From positions 1 to 64,000 of the forward strand of contig VJWM01000301.1 in the NCBI GenBank assembly GCA_010909165.1: a stretch of DNA of 64,000 nucleotides, in the 5' to 3' direction. The notes under the pieces are model-generated. The model was not told the DNA's origin. It made no database searches and was given only the letters and a program-made list of their open reading frames with translations. This DNA comes from Anthoceros angustus. Its lineage: Eukaryota; Streptophyta; Anthocerotopsida; Anthocerotales; Anthocerotaceae. Of the stretch, positions 48,490-59,640 are shown in pieces (position 1 is the first letter of the stretch; each line of letters opens with the position of its first letter). The translations under genes and the position numbers were made by a program.

Positions 48490-49100
48490 CTTGACCCATG
48501 AAAGACTCTAAGGGTGTTGCCCGATTTTGCAAATGGAATCGAATGTCATGCGCACAAAGAGATCCTGCAATGGCTTGCGATCTGTCAGCAAAATTCACGA
48601 GCATTGAGAAGGCGGATTGCAACATGCTCCACACACCATCATTCACCATGCATGTCAACAACCTCCTCCTTTCCCGAGCTTGGGCAATAATCTGCCGACA
48701 GCGACACCGTCTAAACGCGTTGGTCGTAATCACACGGAAGAGAACTCGAAGCTTGCGTCTTCGCGTCTTCCACATCTCTCCATCGGTGAAAATGCCATTC
48801 CCCAGCTCTTCCGATGCGGAAGGATTCCTTGCCCATGAACTTGATGGTGCGTTCGCATTTTGAAGCGAGACAAACACATGTGTGTCACAAGCATCCAAGA
48901 TGCTCTCGAGCATCCCATTCCGGTAGTACACCGTTAGGATTCGATCCATTACCTTAGGGAAGTTCTCGTTGCCTCTCGAATGTGCTCAATGTTGGGTGGG
49001 TGCGTCGTGTGAAGCGGTGAAGGCACTCAACGTGAATGCGCTCCTTGGACCTGAGCCAGTCAACAAGGTACATCATGCAGCCAATTCTTGGCCAGCCCTT
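48490..49100 (-). pseudogene. Captured cytochrome P450 fragment, CYP86-clan like
   Basis: The minus strand has LGNGIFTDGEMWKTRRR (48805-48755), matching the G-GIF--DG--W---R-- segment of CYP86/CYP94/CYP704 enzymes, and DLFVRMTFDSICKIG (48573-48529) in a shifted frame, the family's D-F-R-TFD-IC word. Upstream, near 49080-49030, GCMMYLVDWLR resembles the N-terminal hinge. These enzymes hydroxylate fatty acids. Only the N-terminal third is present, with no heme-binding Cys, and several frameshifts. A 211-codon minus frame covers part of it but mixes in and out of the true frame. Confidence 0.75.
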
Positions 49101-50330
49101 GGGACCCGTGTATCCTTCTCGACAACCCATAGCTCAGCGGAGATAGAGTACAAAGGCAACCGTGCGGCAGATCCAAGTCAAGGCATCCATGGTTGCCGCC
49201 TTTGGAACACCACTCCAATGTCTTGCCAATCAGCCGCAAGTTGCCGTGCAAGGAATTGATACCCCCCAAACACGGGCGCATGCTCACTCGTAATTTGCCC
49301 ATGGTGGCGAACTAAAAGACCTAAAATGCCATTACCCTGCTGGAATCCTTTCCTTCTCATCGCATAATTTTGGAGGCTCAGCGCACAGTCACTGAAGATG
49401 CTCCCTCCTTGGTGCAGCCACCACGGACTTGCCCCGGTGGTGATGATCGGGCATGTTTCTCTCCCAAACTCCCATTATGCGGTGATCACATCCCGGCCTC
49501 GGAATATGTACGTGACCCCACACGGAATTGGTTATATATTATGGGCCATGCCATATCCATCCACGCTGTCACAAATGTCTTGAATAATGGATGACGCATT
49601 GGCGGGTGGTGATGCCCGCAAGAAGAAGATGTGTCATCCATGCTACGTGACCGGGTCGGGACATGATCGATTGATGAGCGGGCACGTATGGTTGATTGGT
49701 CGTAAAACAAAATACATATGCAGGTCGAAATGGCACATTGTACAATTTGCGTGACGGCAATGAATGCCTCGTTTTCGGTTTGCTCCACTTGGAAGGTGAG
49801 GCACCATGACCCACCATGACCCATCATTCACAACAAGTTCAACTCCTGACAAGAGCTGAAACATGGGAGACATGAGGTGAGCACTTTGTTCTCGATGGAC
49901 AATTAGCAAGGTCGATCGTCGTGGCCACCTCCTTCCTCTGCCGTTTCCTTGCACTCATGCTATGTTTTTTAGGAGAGCTTCATCTGGCACATATGCTTCC
50001 AAATGTTTTCATGCATCAGGATCTTTGCATGCATCATGTGGCGACACTGCACAGGCATGTAATCTATATGATGAAGGCGACCATGTTACTCTTTGCCTCA
50101 AAGCAAAAACTTAGTCGCTTGGCCACGTGGATCATGACTATGTTCGATGACTGGCGAGCAGCGATGTGTGTAGCCCTTGTGGTGGACTTGGCACGATGGA
50201 AGCGAGATCGGTAGAATACCCAAGCCGGTGGCACTGGAAGCCGGTAGTATACAGCGTGCAAGATCGCTGCAATGGACTTTGTACATGAGACTACGTTGTG
50301 AATTTGGTGTAAAAGCGTCGAGGCTGATCT
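49100..50330. other. Unassigned CACTA-internal DNA
   Basis: Mixed-strand open stretches without recognised motifs. It may be further captured sequence. Confidence 0.3.
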
Positions 50331-50334
50331 CGGC

Positions 50335-50605
50335 CTTGTCATACATTTTACAACATACAAGTGCGCTTTACAGCGGGCTGTGTTGTAAATTAGACTATGT
50401 TGTAAAAGTTGTGGGAGGCCTATCTTGGCCTCTCTTCGCTTACAATGAGTGAGGTTTGCAATGGATCGTGTTGTAAATTAGATTAGGTTATGCGTATGTT
50501 GTAAAACATGAGAGGCCGATCTGGCCGTCTCAAACATTTTACAACGTACAATTGGGCTTTTGGACCGTGTTGTAAAACACGGTCCATTGCAAAGCCCAAT
50601 TGAAT
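50335..50605. repeat. Internal cluster of TTTACAAC motifs with a perfect-stem hairpin
   Basis: About eight TTTACAAC/GTTGTAAA motifs, the same as in the CACTA subterminal zones. At 50549-50602 CAATTGGGCTTTTGGACCGT and its inverted copy flank a GTTGTAAAAC loop, with a 1-2 base bulge near the middle. It may be a relic terminus of a nested element. Confidence 0.8.
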
Positions 50606-51610
50606 GCTTTGTCTTGGGGAGGAGGTCCGTCGGAGAGAAGGCGGGAGGAGGTGATCGGACGGAGGTGTGTTTGGGTATAACTCTTCACTCCCACTTGTTG
50701 ATCATTTTGGAAAGTGATGCTCCAACAACCGGATCATCTCCGGTCCTTGTAGGATGGAGTCGGGTGAAAGCTGCGGATGCATTGCGTTGTGCATTCGCTG
50801 ACTCCTCGCGGTATATATTGGTGCGGTGAAACCTCCTCACGGTGCGTTATATTCCTCTTCTTCATCTTCACGCTCTGCAATTGGAGAAGGGGTTGTGGAG
50901 CGTAACGATCGAGATGTCGTCCTCCTCTAAGGATGCGAACCCCGCCCGGAGAGACTCCCTAGGCGCTGCGGCAAGCAAGGCGGCTAGGACAACCCTCTCT
51001 GCTGCTCGCAGGGACCCGACCGCTGCTGGGAAGCTCGAGCCGACCAAGCAGGAGCGCCCTCGGCTGGCAGTCGAGGACTAGGCGAGGCCATAATCGGGAG
51101 GACATGGGAGGTCCTCCATTGCGCTTAGCACAATTTCTCCCACGCGTGCCCCTCGCCACTGCGCAAGAGGGAGCTCGGGGCCTCGACCATGGGCTGAGGC
51201 TATGTCTGACGGAGGAGGTGAGGCCCTCACGAATTTCCCTCGAGGTAACCACGATAAGGATGTGAAGATTGTGAGCCTAGGCAGCGTACAGCAGCTCCTA
51301 TCTCTGTATCGATGCAAGCATCTTGTGCGGTCATGAAGCGGATCAGTGCGTGGTTCTGACTCTGTTCCACGGTCATGTTGTAAGCCGCCATGAAGTGACG
51401 GGTTTTGCTTCATCTCTGCTCCTACTCCCCGCTCTAAAGCTATCTAATTGCTTTGTGTCTTGGCAGGATCTCTTGAGGATTGAGGAGGATCTTGTTCCTC
51501 CCAAGATGACATGTGCGGTGAGGACTCGATGCTGAGGCCTCCAGTCCCTCCGACTCGGAGAATCCAAAGGAAGAGTCCTCCAGGGACGAGCCCGATGGGA
51601 TTAGGTAGCA
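50606..51610 (+). mobile_element. Probable retroelement leader and short gag-like start
   Basis: A TATATATTGG box at 50810-50819 precedes a short open frame from the ATG at 50914 (MSSSSKDANPARRDS...) ending at 51081, rich in Ala, Arg and Ser. The arrangement resembles an LTR promoter and gag start, but there are no LTR copies and no domain to confirm it. Confidence 0.3.
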
Positions 51611-51634
51611 GGCATGTAGGCTAGTTGGGGTTAG

Positions 51635-51770
51635 ATAGGAAAGTTCCGACTCCTAACCCCGGACCTCGAACATGCTTCTCGTGCAGCTCTTTTGAAAGAG
51701 CTTTCGTTAATATATCTGCGGGGTTTTCTTGTGTAGGCACATACTCCGGTTGCTTGACTAACGCTTTGCG
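51635..51770 (-). pseudogene. Copia RNase H C-terminal fragment
   Basis: The minus strand reads EYVPTQENPADILTKAL and, just after, EKHVRGPGL. This is the closing signature of Ty1/copia polyprotein (YVPT-x-x-x-ADI-TK). Upstream, 51770-52500 contains further broken minus-strand frames that may be the rest of the same fragment. It is a different copy from the element at 57-62 kb. Confidence 0.75.
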
Positions 51771-52539
51771 TTTGGGATCGTGTTTGAGCTCGGAAGTGAG
51801 ATCAAGATTCGGAAGTGAGATGAGGAGTCAAAGTGTGAGCTCCTCTTCACTCGAGAAGGTCACCAGAGGATCCTTCAACCTTAGCGCTAAGGATCTAAAT
51901 ACTCCTATGTGTTTTCGGTGGAATCACCTCAATCGCCATTACACTAATGACATTTTCCATCAGTCCTTCAACCTCTTCCGGATCTGCGGTGACATTTCAA
52001 CATTTCAACATGCCTCTACATTTCGGATGTTACGACTAACCATGCTTCGAAATCCCTCAGATTGGTTTTTTCAATTCGGCATACTATGTAGATTATCGAA
52101 GTGAAGGCCTATCGAAACTCTATACCTATTGCGTCTATTAGAAATTAGCTCGTGAGCGAGGCTTCATTGGCGCCTGGATTGGCCATTTCATTAGGCGACT
52201 TTGTCGCTAATATGCAAGAACTGCATATCATTGTATTACAAATCTTTATATGTAGCACAATCAGTGATTGTCCTAGTGTATCTCCATTGGAATTGCGGAA
52301 GGCGCAATCCAAAGGAAGTACACTAGGATTCCTACCTAGATTCGCAGTTGCTATAAAATTTTCAACCGGTATACCCACGGCCTGGTTGAACTCACTACTC
52401 CACCATGGAGTAGAGATTATACATGTCTGGCAGCCCTTGATGAGTCGGCCAATTTTACCCCTAGTCTACCTAACATGCATATATAGCCCTACATGCAATA
52501 TCTAGAAAACGAATTCCCATGGTTCAAGGAAGTTGCCTT

Positions 52540-52815
52540 CCTCGGCCCTCGAAATAGGTTTCTATCTACATGCTACTTTTCCCAAGGACCAAGGAACATC
52601 CTTCCGAAACCCAAGACCAAGGACTAGGTTTCTATCTACATACCATTTTCCCAAGGACCAAGGAACATCCTTCCGAACCCAAGACCAAGGACTCGAAATA
52701 GGCTTCTCTACTTGCTACTTTCCCAAGGACCAAGGAACATCATTCAAACCCAAGACCAAGGACTTGAGTCTTTCTTCCCAAACCCCAAAGACCAAGGACT
52801 TGAGTCCTACCTATT
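52540..52815. repeat. CCCAAGGACCAAGGAACATC tandem array
   Basis: Three and a half to four units of about 65-80 bp with GGTTTCTATCTACAT, CCCAAGGACCAAGGAACATC and CCCAAGACCAAGGACT in order. Units shorten toward the right. No gene. Confidence 0.85.
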
Positions 52816-52819
52816 TGAA

Positions 52820-53300
52820 TAGATAGGACCGGACTCGTAGCGGACTTGGCCACCGCTTCTCGGTGTGACCACACCAAGTAACCGTCCTCCCATCACCACT
52901 TCCTAGGACTCCCCTCTTGTGCGTGGGAAACTAGGCGAGGTAAGAGGAGCTCTTGCTCGCCTAACATTCTGCAAGGAGTCCGTGAGGTCCTCGGGTTAAA
53001 CAACATGTTCAAGCCGACTTGTTGGATGAGAAGCTTGTTTCTTTGAATATGCAGTGGGTCATTGTGCTTCTCCTTCCAAGTCGAGCTCTCCAAAGCACAG
53101 GAGGTGTGCGGATTGGATATGGGAGTCGTGAACCATCGACGTTATGTGAGTAGGGAAAGCTTCGAGGCCGTTGGAGCTCAGCCTAGCGTAGATAGACTAT
53201 TCTATTCCTCACCATCTTATATGTGCTAAAACTTTGTGCGAGATAAGAAGGACATGGTTGTGGGATGAGCGTTCATGATCTCACATCAAACTTGGGTGCA
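52820..53300. other. Spacer, nothing recognised
   Basis: No domain, repeat or RNA gene seen. Confidence 0.3.
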
Positions 53301-53319
53301 GTCAATCACATACTTGGGG

Positions 53320-54200
53320 AACCATATCTTGCGGATGTATGTATAAGGTAGGCTACGAGGGTGGGCAAACCAAATCCCTTCATGTGGTTTTCAATAATCT
53401 CCATGCTACACATGGGGAGCCTAATGAGGCGATACAACTTTACTATGCGATGTGTCGCTGGTGTGGCGGATGCCCACATCTTTGTAGCGCCCTTCAAGCT
53501 TGTGCATTTCTTTGTGGACACGGAATCTAGCGAAAAGTGCGCATGATATGTTGCAGTGACATTCCACCGAACTTGTTTATTGCCAATCGGTGGACATATG
53601 TACGCAAAGTGGTGGAAGAGCACACACGGTTTTCGATAGGTTAGGCGAAAGGATGTCGTGACATGGACGGCCACGATAGTTGGGTATGCAAATCATGGGC
53701 TTGGCCAAGAGGCGCTTGTATGGACAAATGGAGAAGGAGGGCACGATTGTGGGCAACCTTTGCTTGCCTTCCGAGGCCTGTGCAAGCAAGTGCCTTACTG
53801 AAGGCGGGCGGCACTCCGCATTGTGGAGAGAGGGACTAGATAACACACTTGTGGGCACTTGCACGGTGGACATGTAGGCAAAGTGTGGCGAAGTAGAAGA
53901 TGCATCAAGTTTTTCAATGCTTGAGCCCAAAGGATGTGGTGACTTGGAATGCCACGATTCTTTGGGTATGGAAGGGCTTGGTCAAGAGGCGCTATTTTTG
54001 TATGGACGAATGCAGGAGGGCTGGTGATGAGGTTACTTTTGCTTGCCTTTTGAAGGCATGTGCAAGCATTGGTGCCTTCTGGAAGGTGCTGCACTCACAC
54101 TTGTGCAAAGAGGACATTTGGATAACGTACTTGTGGGCGCTTCCTGGTGGACTGTATGCCAAGATGCATGCCTCGTTTTTTGACTTGGCTAGAAAATTCT
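53320..54200 (+). pseudogene. PPR-protein fragment 2, several repeats, broken
   Basis: Words of PLS-type PPR proteins appear in order with frame changes: EAIQLYYAM, then ALQACAF (near 53490), LVGTCTVDM with AKCGEVEDA next (53846-53908), KDVVTWNATILW (53932-53966), and FACLLKACASIGAF (54041-54082), LHSHL. The order fits two to three successive repeats of one protein. PPR proteins are made in large numbers by land plants and edit or stabilise organellar RNA. Stops and frameshifts make it non-functional. It shares the GTxTVDMxAKxG segment with the fragment at 48.4 kb. Confidence 0.8.
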
Positions 54201-54367
54201 TACACCGACATTTTACAATGCTGGCACTATTTATAAATCGATAAATTTGTATAACATTTTACAATGTATTTGCAATGAACATGCCACAATTTCACTAATA
54301 TATAGCCTCATAAATGACATAAATCAGAAAAGGTCTCTTCCACATATTTACAACGGCATTTGACAAG

Positions 54368-54487
54368 CATGCCACATCGCAATCTTACTAATATATAACC
54401 TCATAAATTACATAAATAAGGAAAAGGCATGCCACATCGCAATCTTACTAATATATAACCTCATAAATTACATAAATAAGGAAAAGG
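54368..54487. repeat. Exact 60-bp tandem duplication
   Basis: GCATGCCACATCGCAATCTT...AAATAAGGAAAAG is present twice with a 60-bp period and no mismatch that I can see, so the duplication is recent compared with the surrounding decay. Confidence 0.93.
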
Positions 54488-55334
54488 TCTCTTCCAAAAT
54501 TTACAACGGCATTTCGACAAACATGCCACATCAGCAAATAATATATTTATTCATGGATATTGGCTGGCTTGTGCATTTTACAACCATAGTTCTGACGCAT
54601 GTGCCACGTCGAAAATATACAATAAAATGAATAATCCAATAATATAACATAAATTGGAGAAACCATTTTACAATGATATTTGCAATGAGCTTGCCATGTC
54701 AGCAAATAATAAATTTATTTATAGATATTTATATAAAATGGTTTTCATGCATTTTACAACCATAGCTACAATGCATGTGACACGTCAAAATACAAAAAAA
54801 AGATAATCCCATAACTAACATAAATCCAGAGAAACATATTTACAACATCATTTGCAACGAACTTGCCACATCAGCAAATAATAAATCTATTCATAGATAT
54901 TCCAATAAATGGTATTATTCCAAAAATCAAGTCTTGCACAATTTACAACCACATCTACAACAAACATGGTTTACAACGTCTTTTACAAGTACCGTTTACA
55001 ACATCCTTTATGCCACGTCATTATAAATTCAACAAAATGTAGTTTTATTAACAAATAACCCCCATAGTTTTCTAAATCAAAAGAGTTTATGCACAATTAA
55101 CAACGTCATGTACAACGAGCAAGCCATGTCAACGTTGTAAAATTTGTGTCAACATGCCATGTCAACAAATCCCGTTGTAAAATTCGTGTCAACATGCCAT
55201 GTCAACAAACCCCCATTGTAAAATCCATGCCACATCATATTAGTTAGGAACCCTTGTTGTAAATGTTCAAAAACTTACAGGGCTTTGAGTAGTAAGAGTG
55301 TTGTAGTTTCCTCTAACTAAACTTAGACCCATTT

Positions 55335-55359
55335 GTAAAGAGTAGCCCTCCTTGTAGTG
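55335..55359 (-). repeat. CACTA right terminus
   Basis: On the minus strand it reads CACTACAAGGAGGGCTACTC, followed by TTTACAAATGG. It shares CACTA-AAG with the left end. The base after TAGTG begins flanking DNA. Confidence 0.7.
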
Positions 55360-55360
55360 A

Positions 55361-56917
55361 GTCGGTGGGATTAGCCAAGTGGATTTTGTGTTTCCCTGCA
55401 CCAAGTTGGATCATATGGCGAGACTCACTTCCCGGTCTTTCTTCATGAGGTGGTTAAAGGTACACAACTCGATTGGGCGGATGATCTTGAAAGAGCACCG
55501 TGGAGAGAGCGGCGCTCTCCCTTCCTCGGCCCTCCTTGATTTCACCTTTCTAATTCATGTATTCGCGCATTCCGGGTGTCTAACGGAGTTGGAAGCTGTG
55601 TCTGCCCTTCATAGCTGGAAACCGGTCAGGGAACTCAAGGTAGAGGAGGAGGAGTGTAAGGAGGATTCCGGGAAGGATTCCAGCAGTTGGGAATGCGCCT
55701 CCCTAGAAGATTCGGATGAAGGTGGGGAGGTTTCCAAGGGCAAGAAGCGGAGGGCGGCGACGGCTGAACGGGGGTCGGCGAAGAAGGGAAGGACAGCCGC
55801 AGCAGAAGAGGAACCCACAGCTACACCTAGGGTCACCAGGTCGAAATCGCAAAGCAGGCGAGCGGTGAAGGAGGAGGAAAATAAAAGGGAACGACAAGTT
55901 GTTCCCCTCGTGTGTGGGAGGAGTCAGCTTAGGAGAGATTGGAGCGGATGAGGAAGTAGTGGCGAACCAACCCTAGAAGAGGGGTTAGTTTCGATAGCCA
56001 AGTCCGCGACGGAGCTCCGGAACATTTTTGGCAACATTTCACTGATCCGTCCGGCTGAAGTGGAGATAGGTGACACCGCTCGCGTGCGAGAATTGTTGTG
56101 GAGGGGAATGGGCACGGGGGCAGCCCAATTCGGGAATCTGCACGACCATGGCTCGACGCCGGATCTCCTCGACTGTGCGACCATGGCTCTCACCGAGTGA
56201 GTGTGCAGGGCCAACAGGAAAAGTTGCTCAAGGAGAAGTTGGAGAGCCTAGAAGGCGAAAATAAGGTGGCAGAGGAGCGCAGACGGGAATGCGAGGCGGC
56301 CCTATGCAAGGCACAGGAGCAGCTAAGGGCCATGACCACCCAACAGGAGGCCTTAGTGAATCAGGTCAAGGAGGCGCATGCCACAATTGAGGAGTTTCAA
56401 GATGAGGTCTCATGAGCCCAGAACAAGTGGAACAAGTGGGCGCCCTGGAGAAATTCAAGAAGTCATGGAGAGATACAAGCGAGAGAAGTAGGGCTGTAGT
56501 CAAGAAAGAGGTGGCCAAACCAAGAAGGGCAGAGCTGGCAACCGCGATGGCAGAGCCACCACTGGTGAAACCACCACCACGGTGGCTAAACCGCCACCAT
56601 CACTAAGAAGGAACCGAGGTGGGAGAGGTCACCGCAAAAGCCAGAGGTGGGGATACGATCCCCCTGGATTCCGTAAGGCAGCCGGCTCAGGATTGTCCAC
56701 GGGAGGAGAGGGTAAGAACCTCCGAGAAGGGCGGTGCTCTGACGTCCCGGGCCGAGGATGCTCATGTCCACAACCTCGCATGGTGAGCGGGTGCTCACTC
56801 TAAATGTATGGTTATTGGGATGGGGGGCGTAAACTATTGGCTGCACATCTTGGCCTTGCACTGGTTCTTCCGAGCAGGAGCGGGGCCTACCCCCAAGTGG
56901 TGATCAAGGAAATGAGC
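55361..56917 (+). pseudogene. Gag-like frame, 5' part, interrupted by the copia element
   Basis: The longest clean part (55379-55951, 190 codons) has the words MARLTSRSFFMRWLKVHNSI, then HRGESGALPSSALLDFTFLI, and ends in a basic Lys/Arg/Ser tail. It is followed in shifted frames by RPAEVEIGDTARVRELLWRG (56050-56109) and a coiled coil (56213-56405: QEKLLKEKLESLEGENKVAE and on). It has the look of a retroelement gag or a plant transposon-associated protein, though I cannot name the family. Its last codons before the copia insertion read AYPQVVIKEMS and continue in frame at 62017, so the split is clear. Confidence 0.5.
56913..56917 (+). repeat. Left 5-bp target-site duplication of the copia element
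   Basis: TGAGC directly abuts the element and recurs at 62012-62016. The LTR at this side begins CAAGG instead of the TGAAGG of its partner, a one-base loss with a substitution at the tip. Confidence 0.8.
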
Positions 56918-57174
56918 CAAGGATCGTGGGGCAGCCATGCTGGTGGAAAGAGGAGAGGAGAGGAGGAGGCAAGTGTAGCTCTCTCACATTGAGATGAGGC
57001 TTGGAGGGTATTTATACCCTCCAATGCTCCCTAGGAAGCTCCACAAGAAGCTCCTAGGAAGGAGCACAAGAAGCTTCCTAGTGATTAGCTTAAGCTAAAC
57101 TAATGATACTTAACTGACACCTAACTTAGACTAAGTGTATTAGTCTAAGTACATTGGGCTTTAATACCCTTACA
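56918..57174 (-). repeat. 3' LTR of the copia element
   Basis: Matches 61772-62011 over its whole length. It begins TGTAAGGG on the minus strand. TATAAATACCC at 57016-57006 (minus) is a good TATA box, placed inside the palindrome GGGTATAAATACCC. It also holds the matching CTTAGGAGCTTC/GAAGCTCC boxes. Confidence 0.95.
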
Positions 57175-57416
57175 ACCTCCCACTTAAAGGCCAATTTACC
57201 TTCGTGGAGAATGGACTATCTCATGCCCATCGGTCCGAGCTTGTGCAAATTGCTCTAGAGAGTCCCTTGGTAAGAATATCTCGGGGTTCTGGTGTGAACC
57301 TTGACAAGTTGTACCCTCTTGTCGTCCAACACCTCTCGAATGAAGTGATACTTCACATCCACATGTTTAGTCTTCGCATGAAACACGATTCTTTGCCAAT
57401 TGGATAGCACCTGCTA

Positions 57417-57760
57417 TCACAATGCAACCGGCGACTCAACCTTGATCCCCAAGTCTCCCACTAGCAAGCCATATGGCTTCCTTGCAAGCCTCGATTCGCA
57501 ACATACTCGGCCTCTGTGGTAGATAGCGTAATGCATCGCAAACGAGATCGCCATGAGATCGCCCCTCCGGTGCGTGAAGACATAACTGATGTGGACCTCC
57601 TTTGTCCATATCCCGCATAATCGCATCTGTACCCAACCACACATGCATCTTCACTACCAAAACATATGCACAAAGCTTTTGTACCATTCGGATACCTCAT
57701 AACTCCTTTTCGCCTCCCAATGCTTCTTGCGGGGTTTGACATAAACACCTAACCACTCCC
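57417..57760 (-). pseudogene. Copia RNase H domain
   Basis: Minus-strand words in order across three frames: GYRCDYAGYGQRRSTSVM (equivalent to the family's G--DADYAGD-D-RRST), GGAISWRSRL, CITLSTTEAEYVA, and EACKEAIWLAS. The TEAEY signature is intact. RNase H removes the RNA strand during reverse transcription. At least two frameshifts. Confidence 0.9.
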
Positions 57761-57808
57761 CACGCAAAGGCAATGGGCGTGTAGCAATCATTGCATACAT
57801 CAAACTCC

Positions 57809-58724
57809 CTACGGTGATGAGTATGGGACCTTCTCCATTTCGCTTTGTCCTCCTCGAGCTTGGGCAATCCCGCTTGAAAGTTTCACATATGGAGGCAATG
57901 GAGTACCCAATGGCTTCCCTTCTCCATGTTGAAACGCGTTGAAGCACCACATTAATGTATTTCGAGACAAATAAAGCATGCTTATCTTCCGGCGAATACG
58001 CATGCCAAGTATATGGCTCGCCTCTCCCAAGTCTGTCATTTCAAAGTGAGCATTCAACTTTGACTTCAACGAAATCTCATCGATCTTGTTCCAATTAGCA
58101 TATCATCCACATAGAGGATCAAAATGAGCAAGCTTTGATCCTTAGCTTATAGAGGCAATGATCCTCATCGCTTCGTTTGTAGCCTTGAGAAAGCATAAAT
58201 GAGTGGAACTTGTGATACCACTCTGGGTGCTGTTTCAAACCATAAAGGCTCTTCCTCAACCCACACACGGATGCTCTTGCCCTTCTCAACAAAACCTTCG
58301 TTCGCATGTAGACGTCCTCTTGAAGGTCACCATGCAAGAATGCCGTCTTGACATCCATCTGTACAAGTTCCATATCATCCCTGGCAACCAAAGCAAGAAC
58401 ACATCGCAAAGTTGTCATTTTGACTACTGGTGAGAAAATCTCATCAAAGTCAATGCCTGGTTGTTGCTTGAAACCCTTAGCAACCAGTCGGGCCTTGTAC
58501 TTTGGTTTGCCATCAAGCGGTATGACCTTCATCTTGTACACCCATTTGCACGGTAGTGCCTTCTTATCCTTAGGCAACGGAACCAACTCCCAAGTTTGGT
58601 TCTTATGCAGCGAATTCATTTCTGACTGCATGGCCTTCTCCCACTTGTCTTTGTTACTCTGTGAGCCTCTTTGTAAGAAAGGGTTCCCCACAATCTGTCG
58701 ATAACATAATCCGAGATGGATCAT
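57809..58724 (-). pseudogene. Copia reverse transcriptase
   Basis: An open part of 201 codons (58724-58119) carries WEKAMQSEMNSLHKNQTWEL, WVYKMK, YKARLVAKGFKQQPGIDF, FSPVVKMTTLRCVLALVA, QMDVKTAFLHGDLQEDVYM and SLYGLKQ. After a frameshift, LYVDDMLIG follows at 58116-58090, so the catalytic YVDD is preserved, then HFEMTDLGEASHILGMRI (58045-57992). This is the RVT_2 family, copying element RNA into DNA. Confidence 0.95.
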
Positions 58725-58951
58725 ACAGCCGAGGAGGTGTAATCTGCACGACCGGACAGCACCTCTATAGGAGTGTTCGACTCTTGGTTCATCTCGGTGG
58801 AGGAATGTGCTCGCACATTACCACGGTATCAACCGCCCATGATGATCATGTCCATCTTCTTGGAAGATCACCCTTCGCACCTCCACGGTTGGAGTAGGCT
58901 TCCTGTGCATCTTGTTCTCATTGAAGAACACGTCGTTAAATAACAACCTTT

Positions 58952-59640
58952 CTAGCCTCGATCCCACAAACGGTATCCCATCTCAGAATCACCATAGCCA
59001 AGAAAAATACATTTCTTGGACTTAGGTGCCAACTTGTCCCGAAACTCTTTTGGAACATGGCGATGCCTCACAAACACTCGCAGATGCTTGTAGGATGGTT
59101 TCTTTCCGGACCATAGCTCCTCGAACCCCTCATCAATTATTAGGAGATCTGTTAAGATGACGCGATGGTGCCAAAACCCATTAGGCAATCCAGTTTGACA
59201 ACAAACTACGCATCCTCTCGAATGGTTCATTCATCCGCTCGGCCACACCATTTTGTGGAGGAGATATCTGGCGATCAATTCTCTTTGATTCCTTGGAATC
59301 AGAAAGCTTTGAAACATACTCCACCATTATCGTCCACACTTAATCGGTGGCGGGCCGATTCTCTACAAGGGTGACAAATTTAAACACCGTGAACTTCATC
59401 CTTTTTCCTCAAAGGATAAACCCACACCTTGCGTGAGAAATCATCTATGAAAGTGACAAAATAGGAGGCACCGCCTAATGATGCGATGAGCATAGGTCCA
59501 CATACATACATCGGTGAACCAACTCAAGAGGTTTACTTCTACCTCGTGTTCGATGTGATGATATTTTGTCTGCTTCCCATATAAACAGGCTCACACATCG
59601 AGAGATCGAGAGAAGTTAAACGAGGATATAACGAGCAGAT
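58952..59640 (-). pseudogene. Copia integrase, C-terminal part and broken core
   Basis: The open part 59230-58952 has GLPNGFWHHRVILTDLLI, then ELWSGKKPSYKHLRVF and KSKKCIFLGYGDSEMGYRLWD, as in copia integrase C-termini. Upstream the core can be followed in pieces through 59230-59460: PPQNGVAERMN near 59260 and FKFVTLVENRPATD near 59370. The enzyme inserts element DNA. Frameshifts separate the pieces. Confidence 0.9.

Larger units (their letters stand above)
32765..55359 (+). mobile_element. Large CACTA (En/Spm-type) element with captured gene fragments
   Basis: The left end begins CACTATAAGAAAAT and the right end closes ...CCCTCCTTGTAGTG, which is CACTACAAGGAGGG inverted. Both subterminal zones are packed with TTTACAAC/GTTGTAAA motifs, as expected for transposase-binding repeats. 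Between them lie plus-strand remnants of the tnp2 transposase, DUF4218 and DUF4216 (43.5-47.3 kb), plus pieces of cellular genes (39.2, 42.5, 48.3-49.1 and 53.3-54.2 kb). The 3-bp flanks (CCT left, AGT right) do not match, so the two ends may have diverged or may belong to nested elements. It also contains a copia fragment and other unassigned DNA. All frames are broken, so it could move only with help from another copy. Confidence 0.75.
54200..55359. repeat. CACTA right subterminal zone
   Basis: AT-rich DNA with many TTTACAAC, TTTACAATG and GTTGTAAA motifs, plus CATGCCAC(A/G)TC boxes that recur every 100-150 bp. It mirrors the left subterminal zone at 32.8-34.1 kb, which also has CACAT/CCACATCA boxes near 32900-33030. 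No gene. Confidence 0.85.

Noticed and set aside
48314-48949. 211-codon minus-strand frame as an intact gene
   Set aside because: It crosses the P450 fragment in and out of the homologous frame and lacks the C-terminal two thirds of a P450.
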